Assembly (NCBI RefSeq): GCF_003854895.1
Contig: NZ_CP033966.1
Span: 2,790,001 to 2,854,000 of the forward strand
Source: Pigmentiphaga sp. H8
Lineage (GTDB): Bacteria; Pseudomonadota; Gammaproteobacteria; Burkholderiales; Burkholderiaceae_B
DNA: 64,000 nucleotides
Direction of reading: 5' to 3'
Shown: piece by piece, positions 8,943 to 16,245 of the stretch
Numbering within the stretch: the stretch's first letter is position 1
Layout: every line of letters starts with the position of its first letter
The notes under the pieces: model-generated
What the model was told of the DNA's origin: nothing
The model's input: the letters and a program-made list of their open reading frames with translations, nothing else
Databases searched by the model: none
Position numbers and translations under genes: made by a program

Positions 8943-9983
8943 TCAGCGCGCCTGGTCGGCCGCGGCTTCGGACTTGCGCAGGCGTTCGAGCGTATGGCGC
9001 ATGCGCACCGGCCCGAGGTCCACGTTCAGCAGCACGGGCTTCATGTCCCAGAAATCGTTGTCGCCCAGGGCTTCCTGCTGCGCGTCGATGATGGGCTTGT
9101 CCTGGTCCTCGAACGCGATGCGGCGCATTTCCGCCAGCCGGGCGTTGGTCTCGGGATCCAGTTCGGGGCCGGGCGGGCGCGCGGCGGCGAAGTGATAGTG
9201 GGTGGTGCGGGCGGTCTCGGGCGTCAGGATGTGGATGCCGTAGTACCAGGCGCCGCGTTCGCGCGATTCCCCCGGCGCCTGGACGCCGGTGTCCAGCAGG
9301 AAGCAGCCGGGCGGGTCCCAGCGCATGTTGGTCCACATGTCCACCGGCCGGCCGTCGCGGCGGAACAGCATGTCGAACACGCCGGGCACCGAGACGTTGG
9401 GCATCCAGCGATTGCACTGCAGGCGGTCGCCGTCCTGCACGACTTCCTGCTTGGCATGGACCTGCTCGGGGCTGCCCAGCAGCCCTTCGTGCAGGAAGCT
9501 GATGTGGCTCAGGTCGAGCAGGTTCTCGCCCATCAGTTCGTAGTTGGCGTTGATGTGCAACTGGCCGCGGCTGGTGCGATAGCCCGAGCCTTCGTCCAGC
9601 ATGCCGTAGTCGGGGATCAGCGCGGGATCGGCGGCGGCGTCCCCCATCCAGATCCACAGCATGCCGTGGCGGTCGTGCGCCGTGTAGGCCTGTACGCGGG
9701 CCGCGGCGGGGATCCTGCCATCGCCGTGCGGATTCCTGACGCAGGCGCCGCTGCTGTCGAATTGCAGGCCGTGGTAGCCGCATTCGACCACGTCGTCCCT
9801 GAGCTTGCCCATGCTGAGCGGGATGAAGCGATGAGGGCAGCGGTCGCGCAGCGCCACCGGCGTGCCGTCCGCGCGGCGGTAGAACACGACCCGCTCGTCC
9901 AGCAGGGTGCGGGTGAACAGTTCACCGGCCTTGACCTCGTCGCTCCAACAGGCCACGTACCAGGCGTTCTTCACGAAGGACAT
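8943..9983 (-). CDS. Rieske ring-hydroxylating oxygenase (VanA-type)
   Basis: A 346-residue oxygenase subunit. The N-terminal Rieske 2Fe-2S motif is CPH (about residue 48) paired with CGYH; the mononuclear iron site is DLSHISFLH (about residues 155-165). The length and the opening FVKNAWYVACWSDEV resemble vanillate O-demethylase oxygenase and related demethylases. The start at 9983 is fixed by a good ribosome site (AAGGAG, seven bases upstream). It is transcribed divergently from a TetR repressor whose likely operator overlaps its promoter. No reductase gene is adjacent. The substrate is unproven. Confidence 0.88.
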   Translation of the reverse strand: MSFVKNAWYVACWSDEVKAGELFTRTLLDERVVFYRRADGTPVALRDRCPHRFIPLSMGKLRDDVVECGYHGLQFDSSGACVRNPHGDGRIPAAARVQAYTAHDRHGMLWIWMGDAAADPALIPDYGMLDEGSGYRTSRGQLHINANYELMGENLLDLSHISFLHEGLLGSPEQVHAKQEVVQDGDRLQCNRWMPNVSVPGVFDMLFRRDGRPVDMWTNMRWDPPGCFLLDTGVQAPGESRERGAWYYGIHILTPETARTTHYHFAAARPPGPELDPETNARLAEMRRIAFEDQDKPIIDAQQEALGDNDFWDMKPVLLNVDLGPVRMRHTLERLRKSEAAADQAR

Positions 9984-10026
9984 GGGGATCTCCTTTTTCG
10001 TTGTCTTGAATGGCTGCCTGGGACGA

Positions 10027-10055
10027 TTTATACAAACAGAGTGTTCGGTTTGTAA
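10027..10055 (-). promoter_or_regulatory. Promoter and overlapping operator of the Rieske oxygenase gene
   Basis: On the minus strand TTACAA (10050-10055) and TATAAA (10027-10032) are separated by 17 bases, a good sigma-70 promoter. Between and over them lies an inverted repeat ACAAAC (10032-10037) / GTTTGT (10048-10053). A repressor bound there would block the promoter; the divergent TetR-family gene is the obvious candidate. Confidence 0.72.
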
Positions 10056-10139
10056 GTTACGGAAAACCCTGAGGCCGTCGCTTGCCCGGCAGGGAAGGCT
10101 AAGATGCGGCCTTGGCCGTATTGAGGAAACCCGGGAGCG

Positions 10140-10808
10140 ATGCCACCTACCCGCCCACAGACGATGTCCCCCCCGCCCGAGACCGGGCCGGCGCGCGCCC
10201 GCCCGCGGCGCACGCAGGCCAACCGCAGCCGCGACGCGCGCGAGCGCCTGCTGGCGGCGACGATAGAGGTGCTGATGCGCTCGGGCTACAACGGCCTGAC
10301 CACCAAGGAAGTGGCGCGCTGCGCCGGCATGTCCAACGGCGCCTTGATGCACCACTACGCGACCAAGGCAGAACTGGTGGTGGGCGCGACGGCCGAGATC
10401 TACGAGGAATCCATCCGCCGCGGCCAGCGCGAGGCGCATACGCCCGAGGCGATCGAGCGGCCCATCGAGGGCTTCATCAAGGACTGCTGGAGCGTCTACT
10501 TCGACTGGCCCTTCATCGCCGCGATCGAGGTCATCATGGTGGCCCGCACCGATCCGGACCTGATGAGCAAGATCCTGCCCGTCATGGAGCGCTACCGGTC
10601 CTCGACCAACACGCTGTGGCTGGAGGTGTTCGAGAAGGCGGGTTTTTCTGGCGAGCAGGCGCAACTGGCGCTGAACCTGTCCTTGAACCTGGTGCGCGGC
10701 ATGGCCCTGAACAACCTCTGGCAGCACGATGCGGCGCACTACGAGCGCTACATCCAGGACTGGGTGCGCATGGTCTACCAGCAGCTTCCCAGGGCCGGCG
10801 CGGCTTGA
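10140..10808 (+). CDS. TetR/AcrR family transcriptional regulator
   Basis: A 222-residue regulator. After a basic, Pro-rich leader comes the TetR helix-turn-helix (about residues 35-80: RERLLAATIEVLMRSGYNGL, TTKEVARCAGMSNGALMHHY), followed by an all-helical ligand-binding domain. ATG at 10140 gives the longest form; ATG at 10164 is an alternative that removes eight residues. It is divergent from the Rieske oxygenase, and the shared gap carries a palindrome over the oxygenase promoter. It is therefore probably the local repressor relieved by an aromatic substrate. Confidence 0.88.
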   Translation: MPPTRPQTMSPPPETGPARARPRRTQANRSRDARERLLAATIEVLMRSGYNGLTTKEVARCAGMSNGALMHHYATKAELVVGATAEIYEESIRRGQREAHTPEAIERPIEGFIKDCWSVYFDWPFIAAIEVIMVARTDPDLMSKILPVMERYRSSTNTLWLEVFEKAGFSGEQAQLALNLSLNLVRGMALNNLWQHDAAHYERYIQDWVRMVYQQLPRAGAA

Positions 10809-10821
10809 GCTTTGGGGGGGG

Positions 10822-11083
10822 CTAGGGTTGTCCCTAGGGCCAGCCTGGGCTAAAATCGAAAGATTCCAATCTTTCTTGAGGCAAGTCGTGGATAACGACG
10901 GCAGTAGTTCAGCCGTTCCGGCAAACGCCGCTTAGCAGGTCCGCAGATTTGTCTGCCGCGTCCTGCCAAGCCAGGGTGCGGTCGTTCCTTCACCGGGACT
11001 CCCCCATTTTTTCTGCCTGAAGGCAGTTCCCCCCGCGTATGCCGGGCGGCATGGTCCGTCTTCCTGTCTGCCAGGAGGTCAAC
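10822..11083 (+). promoter_or_regulatory. Promoter and structured leader of the MgtC module
   Basis: TTGTCC (10828-10833) and TAAAAT (10851-10856), 17 bases apart, form a promoter. CTAGGG-TTGT-CCCTAG straddles the -35, and GAAAGATT-CC-AATCTTTC (10858-10875) spans the start site. The leader of about 220 bases contains GTCGT/ACGAC (10885-10899), a nested stem GCAGG/CCTGC enclosing GCAGA/TCTGC (10935-10966), a T6 run (11007-11012) and CTGCCT/AGGCAG (11013-11026). It does not match a riboswitch class I know. No protein gene fits in this stretch. Confidence 0.6.
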
Positions 11084-11407
11084 ATGCGTTTCGCCCATAT
11101 CCTGAGCGCATGGGGCGGCAAGGCCGCGCGCGCCCCCCGCAAGCCGCTCCAGTCCTATCGCCTGACGGTGTTCAGCGCCAGCCCGCGGCTGGACCGGCTG
11201 CGCCAGCACCTGCACGCCGAGTTGTCGGCCCGGGACCTGCGCATCTCGCAGATGCGCGTGGCCAGCGCCGAGCCCGGCGGCGACATCCACCGGATGTCCG
11301 TCACGCTGCAGTGCGCGCCGCACCTGCGCGGCGCCCTGAACTCGGTGGCGCTGGGCCTGGGGCGCCATCCCGACATCCAGCGCGTGCATTACGAGCAGCT
11401 GCAATAA
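11084..11407 (+). CDS. Small protein resembling the MgtC C-terminal domain
   Basis: A 107-residue protein. From about residue 25 (SYRLTVFSASPRLDRL ... HRMSVTLQCAPHL ... GLGRHPDIQRVHYEQL) it follows the same pattern as the C-terminal ACT-like domain of the MgtC encoded 81 bases downstream (IEIKATLMATS ... LGRNPAIAQVFW). It has no membrane segment. The start is set by a strong ribosome site (AGGAGG, five bases before ATG 11084). It looks like a stand-alone regulatory domain that could associate with MgtC or compete with it; the resemblance is by eye. Confidence 0.65.
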   Translation: MRFAHILSAWGGKAARAPRKPLQSYRLTVFSASPRLDRLRQHLHAELSARDLRISQMRVASAEPGGDIHRMSVTLQCAPHLRGALNSVALGLGRHPDIQRVHYEQLQ

Positions 11408-11488
11408 AAGCGTCGGCAACGCCGCGCTATCCTGCGGACGGCGCCCGGCGCCGTCCCAATCGATCGACGACAAGAACAACGAGGTTCC

Positions 11489-12205
11489 ATGAAGGCAATC
11501 GCCAACATCCAGACGCTGGATCTGCTCGACACGCTCGTCAGCCTGACGAGCGCGTTCATCCTGGGCGCCCTGGTCGGGCTGGAGCGGCAGTACCGGCAGC
11601 GCACGGCGGGCCTGCGGACCAACGTGCTGGTGGCGCTGGGCGCCGCCATCTTCGTCGACATGGCCATGCGCATCGCGGGTGCGGATGGCGCGGCGCGGGT
11701 CGCGTCCTACGTGGTCTCGGGCGTCGGCTTCCTGGGGGCCGGGGTCATCATGCGGGAAGAGGGCAACGTGCGCGGCCTGAACACCGCCGCCACGCTGTGG
11801 GGATCGGCCGCGATCGGCGCCTGCGCGGGCGCGGACCTCATCGCCGAGGCCGTGCTGGCCACGATCTTCGTGCTGGCCGCCAACACGCTGCTGCGGCCGG
11901 TGGTCAACACCTTCAATCGCCAGCCCGTGGATGTCCTGTCGTCCGAGGTGACGAGCATCATCCACGTGATCACCGGCACGGCCCATCGCGGCGCCGCGCT
12001 GATGGCGCTGGAGGCCGAGCTGGAAGAGGCGAACTATCCGCTGGCGGACCTGGAGGTCGTGCCCTTCGGCGACGAGGAAATCGAGATCAAGGCCACGCTC
12101 ATGGCCACCTCCATCCACGGCAGCGACCTGGACCGCGTTACCGAGAAGCTGGGCCGCAATCCCGCCATCGCCCAGGTCTTCTGGGCGCCCAGTATTTCCG
12201 ACTGA
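11489..12205 (+). CDS. mgtC: MgtC/SapB family inner-membrane protein
   Basis: A 238-residue protein. The N-terminal half holds four to five membrane segments with family blocks ALVGLERQYRQRTAGLRTNVLV and GVGFLGAGVIMREEGNVRGLNTAATLWGSAAIG. The C-terminal half is a soluble ACT-like domain. MgtC proteins support growth at low magnesium and within phagocytes; Salmonella MgtC inhibits the F1Fo ATP synthase. It follows a small gene resembling its own C-terminal domain. Seven bases beyond its stop a convergent gene encodes a lone ATP-synthase epsilon subunit. Confidence 0.92.
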   Translation: MKAIANIQTLDLLDTLVSLTSAFILGALVGLERQYRQRTAGLRTNVLVALGAAIFVDMAMRIAGADGAARVASYVVSGVGFLGAGVIMREEGNVRGLNTAATLWGSAAIGACAGADLIAEAVLATIFVLAANTLLRPVVNTFNRQPVDVLSSEVTSIIHVITGTAHRGAALMALEAELEEANYPLADLEVVPFGDEEIEIKATLMATSIHGSDLDRVTEKLGRNPAIAQVFWAPSISD

Positions 12206-12211
12206 GGCCGC

Positions 12212-12595
12212 TCAGCGGCCGCGCTTGAGTTCCAGGCTGGTCACGAGTTCGGCGCGGGCGGCCGCATAGTGAATCGCGTCCAGGCGGTCGTGCATGCGTT
12301 CGCTGGCCGCGGCGCGCGCCTGTTCGGCCCGGACGTCGTCCAGGCCGGTGGTGCGCACGGCGGTGTCGGCCAGGACCGTGATGCCGCGAGGCATGACTTC
12401 GGCCAGGCCGCCCGACACATAGACGTATTCGTCGCCTTCGGCCCGCCGGATGGTGATCATGCCTTCCTTGAGCAGCGTCAGCAGGGGGATGTGGCCGGGC
12501 AGTATTCCCAGCGATCCGTCCTTGCCCGGGAGCTGCACGTAGCTGCCTTCGCCCGAGAAGATCGTGGCCTCCGCATTGACGATGTCGATCTGCAT
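12212..12595 (-). CDS. atpC: Orphan ATP synthase epsilon subunit (AtpC-like)
   Basis: A 127-residue protein with the epsilon beta-sandwich (MQIDIVNAEATIFSGEGSYV, LPGKDGSLGILPGHIPLLT, EYVYVSGGLAEVMPRGITVLAD) and a C-terminal two-helix tail (DDVRAEQARAAASERMHD ... AAARAELVTS). ATG 12595 has AAAGGA in front and fits the family start; an upstream ATG at 12652 would add 19 atypical residues. No other atp genes are near, so it is a stand-alone paralogue. Free epsilon can inhibit F1 ATPase in other bacteria. Its neighbour is mgtC. Confidence 0.85.
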   Translation of the reverse strand: MQIDIVNAEATIFSGEGSYVQLPGKDGSLGILPGHIPLLTLLKEGMITIRRAEGDEYVYVSGGLAEVMPRGITVLADTAVRTTGLDDVRAEQARAAASERMHDRLDAIHYAAARAELVTSLELKRGR

Positions 12596-12749
12596 GATGT
12601 CCTTTGGGCCTGGCGAGCGTCCGCTGCTCGCCTTTTGGGCCATTTGTTTCAAAGCCTGCTGCCGCGCGGCGCGGGCCGCGCTCCCTTCATGCTATCCCCA
12701 AGCTTGTCCACAGAAGTGGTGGATAAGCCGACAAACCTTTTTTCGCGGC

Positions 12750-12804
12750 TTGGCATTCTGTTTTTTATATCTTAAGATATGTCGTAAGATATGTTTTTAG
12801 ATAT
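12750..12804 (+). promoter_or_regulatory. padR promoter with palindromic operator
   Basis: TTGGCA (12750-12755) and TAAGAT (12773-12778) with a 17-base spacer form the likely promoter. A perfect 14-base palindrome ATATCTTAAGATAT (12767-12780) covers the -10. Further half-sites follow: TAAGATAT (12785-12792) and TTAGATAT (ending 12804), spaced about one helical turn. This looks like an autoregulatory operator for the PadR-family protein just downstream. Confidence 0.75.
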
Positions 12805-12834
12805 TCTAACGCCCTGAAAAGGCGGGAGGCCACC

Positions 12835-13380
12835 ATGCAACGCAACGACATTTCTTCCGGCGGGCGCGGCGTGGGCATGCGCATGGGGCGCAAGCTCGCC
12901 GCCGAGGACCTGCAACTCGTGCTGCTGGCGTTGCTGGAAGCGCAGCCCAGCCATGGCTACGAACTGATCAAGCAATTGGCCGAACGTTCGTCGGGGTTCT
13001 ACAACCCCAGTTCGGGCATGGTGTATCCCGCGCTGGCCTACCTGGAAGACGTGGGCCATGCCGTCGTTTCCGTGGAAGGGACGAAAAAGCGTTATCGGCT
13101 GACCGACGAAGGCAGCGCCCACCTGGCGCGCCACCGCGGGCAGGCCGAGCGCATCCTGGCCGACCTGGCCAAGGTGGGTGCCCGCATGGCGCAGGTGCGC
13201 CGCGTGTTCGAAGGCGAAGACGGCCTGGACACCATTGCGCCGGGCACGCCCGAGGACCTCATGCTGGCGCGCTATGGCCTGAAGCAGGCGCTGCACCAGG
13301 CAGGCCCCTGTGAGGGCGGCGAGGCCATCCGCATCGCCGCCATCCTGAGACGCGCCACCGCCGAGATCCTGGGCAAGTAG
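12835..13380 (+). CDS. PadR family transcriptional regulator (YqjI-like)
   Basis: A 181-residue regulator with a PadR winged helix (about residues 22-105: LQLVLLALLEAQPSHGYELI, GMVYPALAYLEDVG, KKRYRLTDEGSAHLARH) and a helical C-terminal dimerisation part. The next gene encodes a siderophore-interacting ferric reductase, the same pairing as E. coli YqjI with YqjH, where the PadR protein is a metal-responsive repressor. A palindrome over its own promoter suggests autoregulation of the two-gene unit. Unlike E. coli YqjI there is no long His-rich N-terminus. Confidence 0.87.
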   Translation: MQRNDISSGGRGVGMRMGRKLAAEDLQLVLLALLEAQPSHGYELIKQLAERSSGFYNPSSGMVYPALAYLEDVGHAVVSVEGTKKRYRLTDEGSAHLARHRGQAERILADLAKVGARMAQVRRVFEGEDGLDTIAPGTPEDLMLARYGLKQALHQAGPCEGGEAIRIAAILRRATAEILGK

Positions 13381-13415
13381 GCGCTCCTCCCAACCTCATT
13401 CTGGAAAGATCCATC

Positions 13416-14231
13416 ATGGAAAAAACCGAACGCGCGGTGCGCCGCGTCCGCCACGAACTGAAGTTCCGCCTGCTGCGCGTGCGCGCGGTGCGCAAGGTCA
13501 CGCCTCGCCTGCTGCGGGTGACGCTGGAGGGCGGCGACCTGGCCGGCTTCTCCAGCGCCGCGCACGACGACCACGTCAAGCTGTTCTTCCCGGCGCCGGG
13601 CCAGGAGCGGCCGGTGGTGCCCACGCCCGGCCCCAACGGCATGGTGTTCCCCGAGGACCAGCCGCGTCCGGCGGCGCGCGACTATACGCCGCGCCGCTAC
13701 GACGCCGAGGCGGGCGAACTCGACATCGAGTTCGCGCTGCATGGCGATGGCCCCGCCGCCGAGTGGGCGCTGCGCGCCGAAGCCGGACAGTATCTGGGCG
13801 TGGGCGGCCCGCGCGGCTCCTTCGTGATGGAAGGGGACTTCGACGGCTATCTGCTGGTGGGCGACGAAACCGCGCTGCCGGCCATTGCCCGCCGCCTGGA
13901 AGAACTGCCCGCGGGCGCTCGCGCCGTGGTCGTGGCCGAGGTGGCCGACGCGGCCGAGGAACAGTCGTTCGACACGCGGGCCGACGTGGAGGTCCGCTGG
14001 ATCCATCGCGACGGCGTGGCGCCCGGCCGTCCGGAACTGCTGGCGCAGGCGGTGGCCGCGCTGGGCAGGCCGCAGGGCGACTGGTATGCCTGGGTCGCGG
14101 CCGAATCGGGCGTGGCCAAGCGCGTGCGCCAGGTCCTGGTCGAGAACTGGCAACTGCCCAAGGAGTGGATCAAGGCGGCCGGCTACTGGAAGCTGGGCGC
14201 CGCGGCCACCCACGACAAGCACGAGGATTGA
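13416..14231 (+). CDS. Siderophore-interacting FAD ferric reductase (YqjH/ViuB family)
   Basis: A 271-residue cytoplasmic flavoprotein of the SIP family. The FAD-binding barrel holds the motif RDYTPRRYD (about residue 88), then GDGPAAEWAL and GPRGSFVM; the C-terminal NAD(P)H-binding part includes GDETALPAIARRLEELP and WVAAESGVAKRVR. Such enzymes reduce ferric siderophores to release iron. It follows the PadR gene by 35 bases, probably as one transcript, and the mutarotase gene begins four bases after its stop. Confidence 0.92.
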   Translation: MEKTERAVRRVRHELKFRLLRVRAVRKVTPRLLRVTLEGGDLAGFSSAAHDDHVKLFFPAPGQERPVVPTPGPNGMVFPEDQPRPAARDYTPRRYDAEAGELDIEFALHGDGPAAEWALRAEAGQYLGVGGPRGSFVMEGDFDGYLLVGDETALPAIARRLEELPAGARAVVVAEVADAAEEQSFDTRADVEVRWIHRDGVAPGRPELLAQAVAALGRPQGDWYAWVAAESGVAKRVRQVLVENWQLPKEWIKAAGYWKLGAAATHDKHED

Positions 14232-14235
14232 AGGC

Positions 14236-15147
14236 ATGAGCGCACACCGCTCCGTGGCCGTCGTGGCCACGACCGTGAAAGAGCTGCCGTGCTGGCGCCT
14301 GATCTCAAGGCATGGCGAGGCGCTGGTGGCGCGCCAGGGCGCGCAGGTCCTGTACTACGCGCCCAACGGGCAGCCGCCGGTGGTATGGCTGAGCGACCAG
14401 GCCGAGTTCCGCAAGGGCTCGTCGCTGCGCGGCGGGATCCCCGTCTGCTGGCCGTGGTTCGGCCAGTTCGACCGCAACCCTGAAGCGGTTCGGGCCATGC
14501 TGGCGGCTGGCGCCGATGCGCCGGCCCATGGCTTCGCGCGGGCGCTGGACTGGCAGGAGGGCGGCGCGCGGGTCGATGGCGACGCCGCGTGTCTGCGATT
14601 GCAACTGGACCTGCCCGCCGGCCATGGCGGCTGGAGCCACGCGGCCGCCGTGACGCTGGATATCCGCCTGGACGATGCGCTCACGCTAACCCTGTCCACC
14701 CGCAACGCGGGCACGGACACGCTGGTGCTGAGCCAGGCGCTGCATACCTATTTCGCCGTGAGCGACGCGCGCGACGTGGCGATCGAGGGCCTGGACGGCG
14801 CGGCCTATGTCGATACGCTAAGGGACTGGACGTCGCAGGTTCAGGACGGCCCGTTGTCCATCCAGGGGGAAACCGACCGCATCTACACCGGCTTGTCCGC
14901 GCCGGTGCAGATCCGCGATCCCGGCTGGCGTCGAACCATCGCGATCGAGGCAACGGGCTCGCGATCGGCCGTGGTGTGGAACCCCTGGGTGGACAAGTCG
15001 CTGCGCCTGTCGCAGTTCCGTCCCGATGCATGGCGCGACATGCTGTGCATCGAGACCGCCCGGGTCTGGGACGACGTGCTGGAACTGGCGCCCGGCGCCG
15101 CCGCGGACATGCGCGTGACGATGCGCGCGATGCGCTGGGACGCCTAG
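14236..15147 (+). CDS. D-hexose-6-phosphate mutarotase (YeaD family)
   Basis: A 303-residue aldose-1-epimerase-like protein. Family blocks include RGGIPVCWPWFGQF (about residue 75), HGFARALDW, LHTYFAVSD and WNPWVDK; the conserved His residues in HGFAR and LHTYF are the expected catalytic ones. It interconverts alpha and beta anomers of hexose 6-phosphates in the cytoplasm. It starts four bases after the ferric reductase gene, so it is probably co-transcribed, with no obvious metabolic link. It is convergent with a Bug receptor gene eight bases downstream. Confidence 0.9.
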   Translation: MSAHRSVAVVATTVKELPCWRLISRHGEALVARQGAQVLYYAPNGQPPVVWLSDQAEFRKGSSLRGGIPVCWPWFGQFDRNPEAVRAMLAAGADAPAHGFARALDWQEGGARVDGDAACLRLQLDLPAGHGGWSHAAAVTLDIRLDDALTLTLSTRNAGTDTLVLSQALHTYFAVSDARDVAIEGLDGAAYVDTLRDWTSQVQDGPLSIQGETDRIYTGLSAPVQIRDPGWRRTIAIEATGSRSAVVWNPWVDKSLRLSQFRPDAWRDMLCIETARVWDDVLELAPGAAADMRVTMRAMRWDA

Positions 15148-15155
15148 CGCGGCCG

Positions 15156-16139
15156 TCAGTCGACCGTCGCGCCGGACTTCTTCACCACGGCCTCCCACTT
15201 GGGGATTTCGGTCCTGACCAGATCGGCGAATTCGGCCGGCGTGCTGGAGGTGGCTTCTATCCCCATGCCCGCCAGCCGGCGCCGCGCGGACTCGTCCGCC
15301 ATGCCTCGGACGACGGCGCCGTGCAGTCTATCCACCACGGCCGCCGGCGTCCCCCGCGGGGCCAGCAGCCCGAGCCAGTTCGAGACGTCGTAGCCGGGCA
15401 GGCCGGCTTCGGCGATCGCCGGCACGTCCGGCAGCGCGCTCATGCGCTTGAGGCTGGTGACGCCCAGCGCGCGCACCTTGCCGCTGCGTATGTGCTCGGC
15501 ATATACCGCGTACGAGTCGAAGGTCATGGACACGCGTCCCGCCAGCACGTCGTTCAACAGCGGCGCGCTGCCCTTGTAAGGGACGTGCAGCAGCCGCACG
15601 TCCGCCATCGCAGAGAACAGCGCGCCCGACAGATGGCTGGAACTGCCGTTGCCGGCCGAGCCGTAGGTCAGCGCGCCGGGCTGCGCCTTCGCCAGCGCGA
15701 TCAGTTCTTCCACGGTCTTTGCTGGCACCGAGGGATGGACGACCAGCACGCGCGGCGTGGTGTGGGTCAGGCTGACGTACTCGAAGTCCTTGATGGGGTC
15801 GTAGCGCAGCTTGGGGTACAGCGAGGGATTGATGGCTTGCGTGCCCATGGTGGCGAAGAACAGGGTATAGCCGTCCGGCGTCGCGTGGGCGACCGCCTCG
15901 GCGGCCGTCGTGCCGCCCGCGCCGCCCCGGTTCTCGATCACCACCTGCTGGCCCAGTTGTTCCGTCAGTTGCTGGGCCAGCCCGCGCGCCATGATGTCGG
16001 CGGCGCCGCCTGCCGGAAAGGGCACGATCAGCCGCAGCGCCCGGTCGGGAAACCCGGCGGCCCCCGCGCCGCCGGCCACGGCCAGCAGAAGCGCCGCCTG
16101 TGTCAGCGCCAGGCCGGCGCGGCGTCGATGAAAACCCAT
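15156..16139 (-). CDS. Bug family (TctC-type) periplasmic receptor
   Basis: A 327-residue periplasmic solute receptor: signal peptide ending GGAGAAG, then FPDRALRLIVPFPAGGAADI, the tripartite tricarboxylate receptor hallmark. GYTLFFATMGTQAINPSLYP and HVPYKGSAPLLNDVLAGRV follow. ATG 16139 was chosen because GAGGAG lies seven bases upstream; an ATG six bases further upstream has no usable ribosome site. No TctA/TctB membrane genes are nearby, so it is an orphan receptor, as is common in Bordetella. The ligand is probably a carboxylate but cannot be told. Confidence 0.93.
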   Translation of the reverse strand: MGFHRRRAGLALTQAALLLAVAGGAGAAGFPDRALRLIVPFPAGGAADIMARGLAQQLTEQLGQQVVIENRGGAGGTTAAEAVAHATPDGYTLFFATMGTQAINPSLYPKLRYDPIKDFEYVSLTHTTPRVLVVHPSVPAKTVEELIALAKAQPGALTYGSAGNGSSSHLSGALFSAMADVRLLHVPYKGSAPLLNDVLAGRVSMTFDSYAVYAEHIRSGKVRALGVTSLKRMSALPDVPAIAEAGLPGYDVSNWLGLLAPRGTPAAVVDRLHGAVVRGMADESARRRLAGMGIEATSSTPAEFADLVRTEIPKWEAVVKKSGATVD

Positions 16140-16245
16140 GGACATCTCCTCGGTTGTGGTTCTTTTCAGGTGGTCGGCCACACTTTAGGAGGAGGATCCG
16201 GACCCGCCTATCGCCGGGCCATCAAAGCTGTTATGCGTCCCGAGC

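Noticed and set aside
10858..11083. Known magnesium or guanidine riboswitch before the MgtC module
   Set aside because: I could not match conserved core sequences of the M-box, ykkC or yybP-ykoY classes; only generic hairpins are supported.
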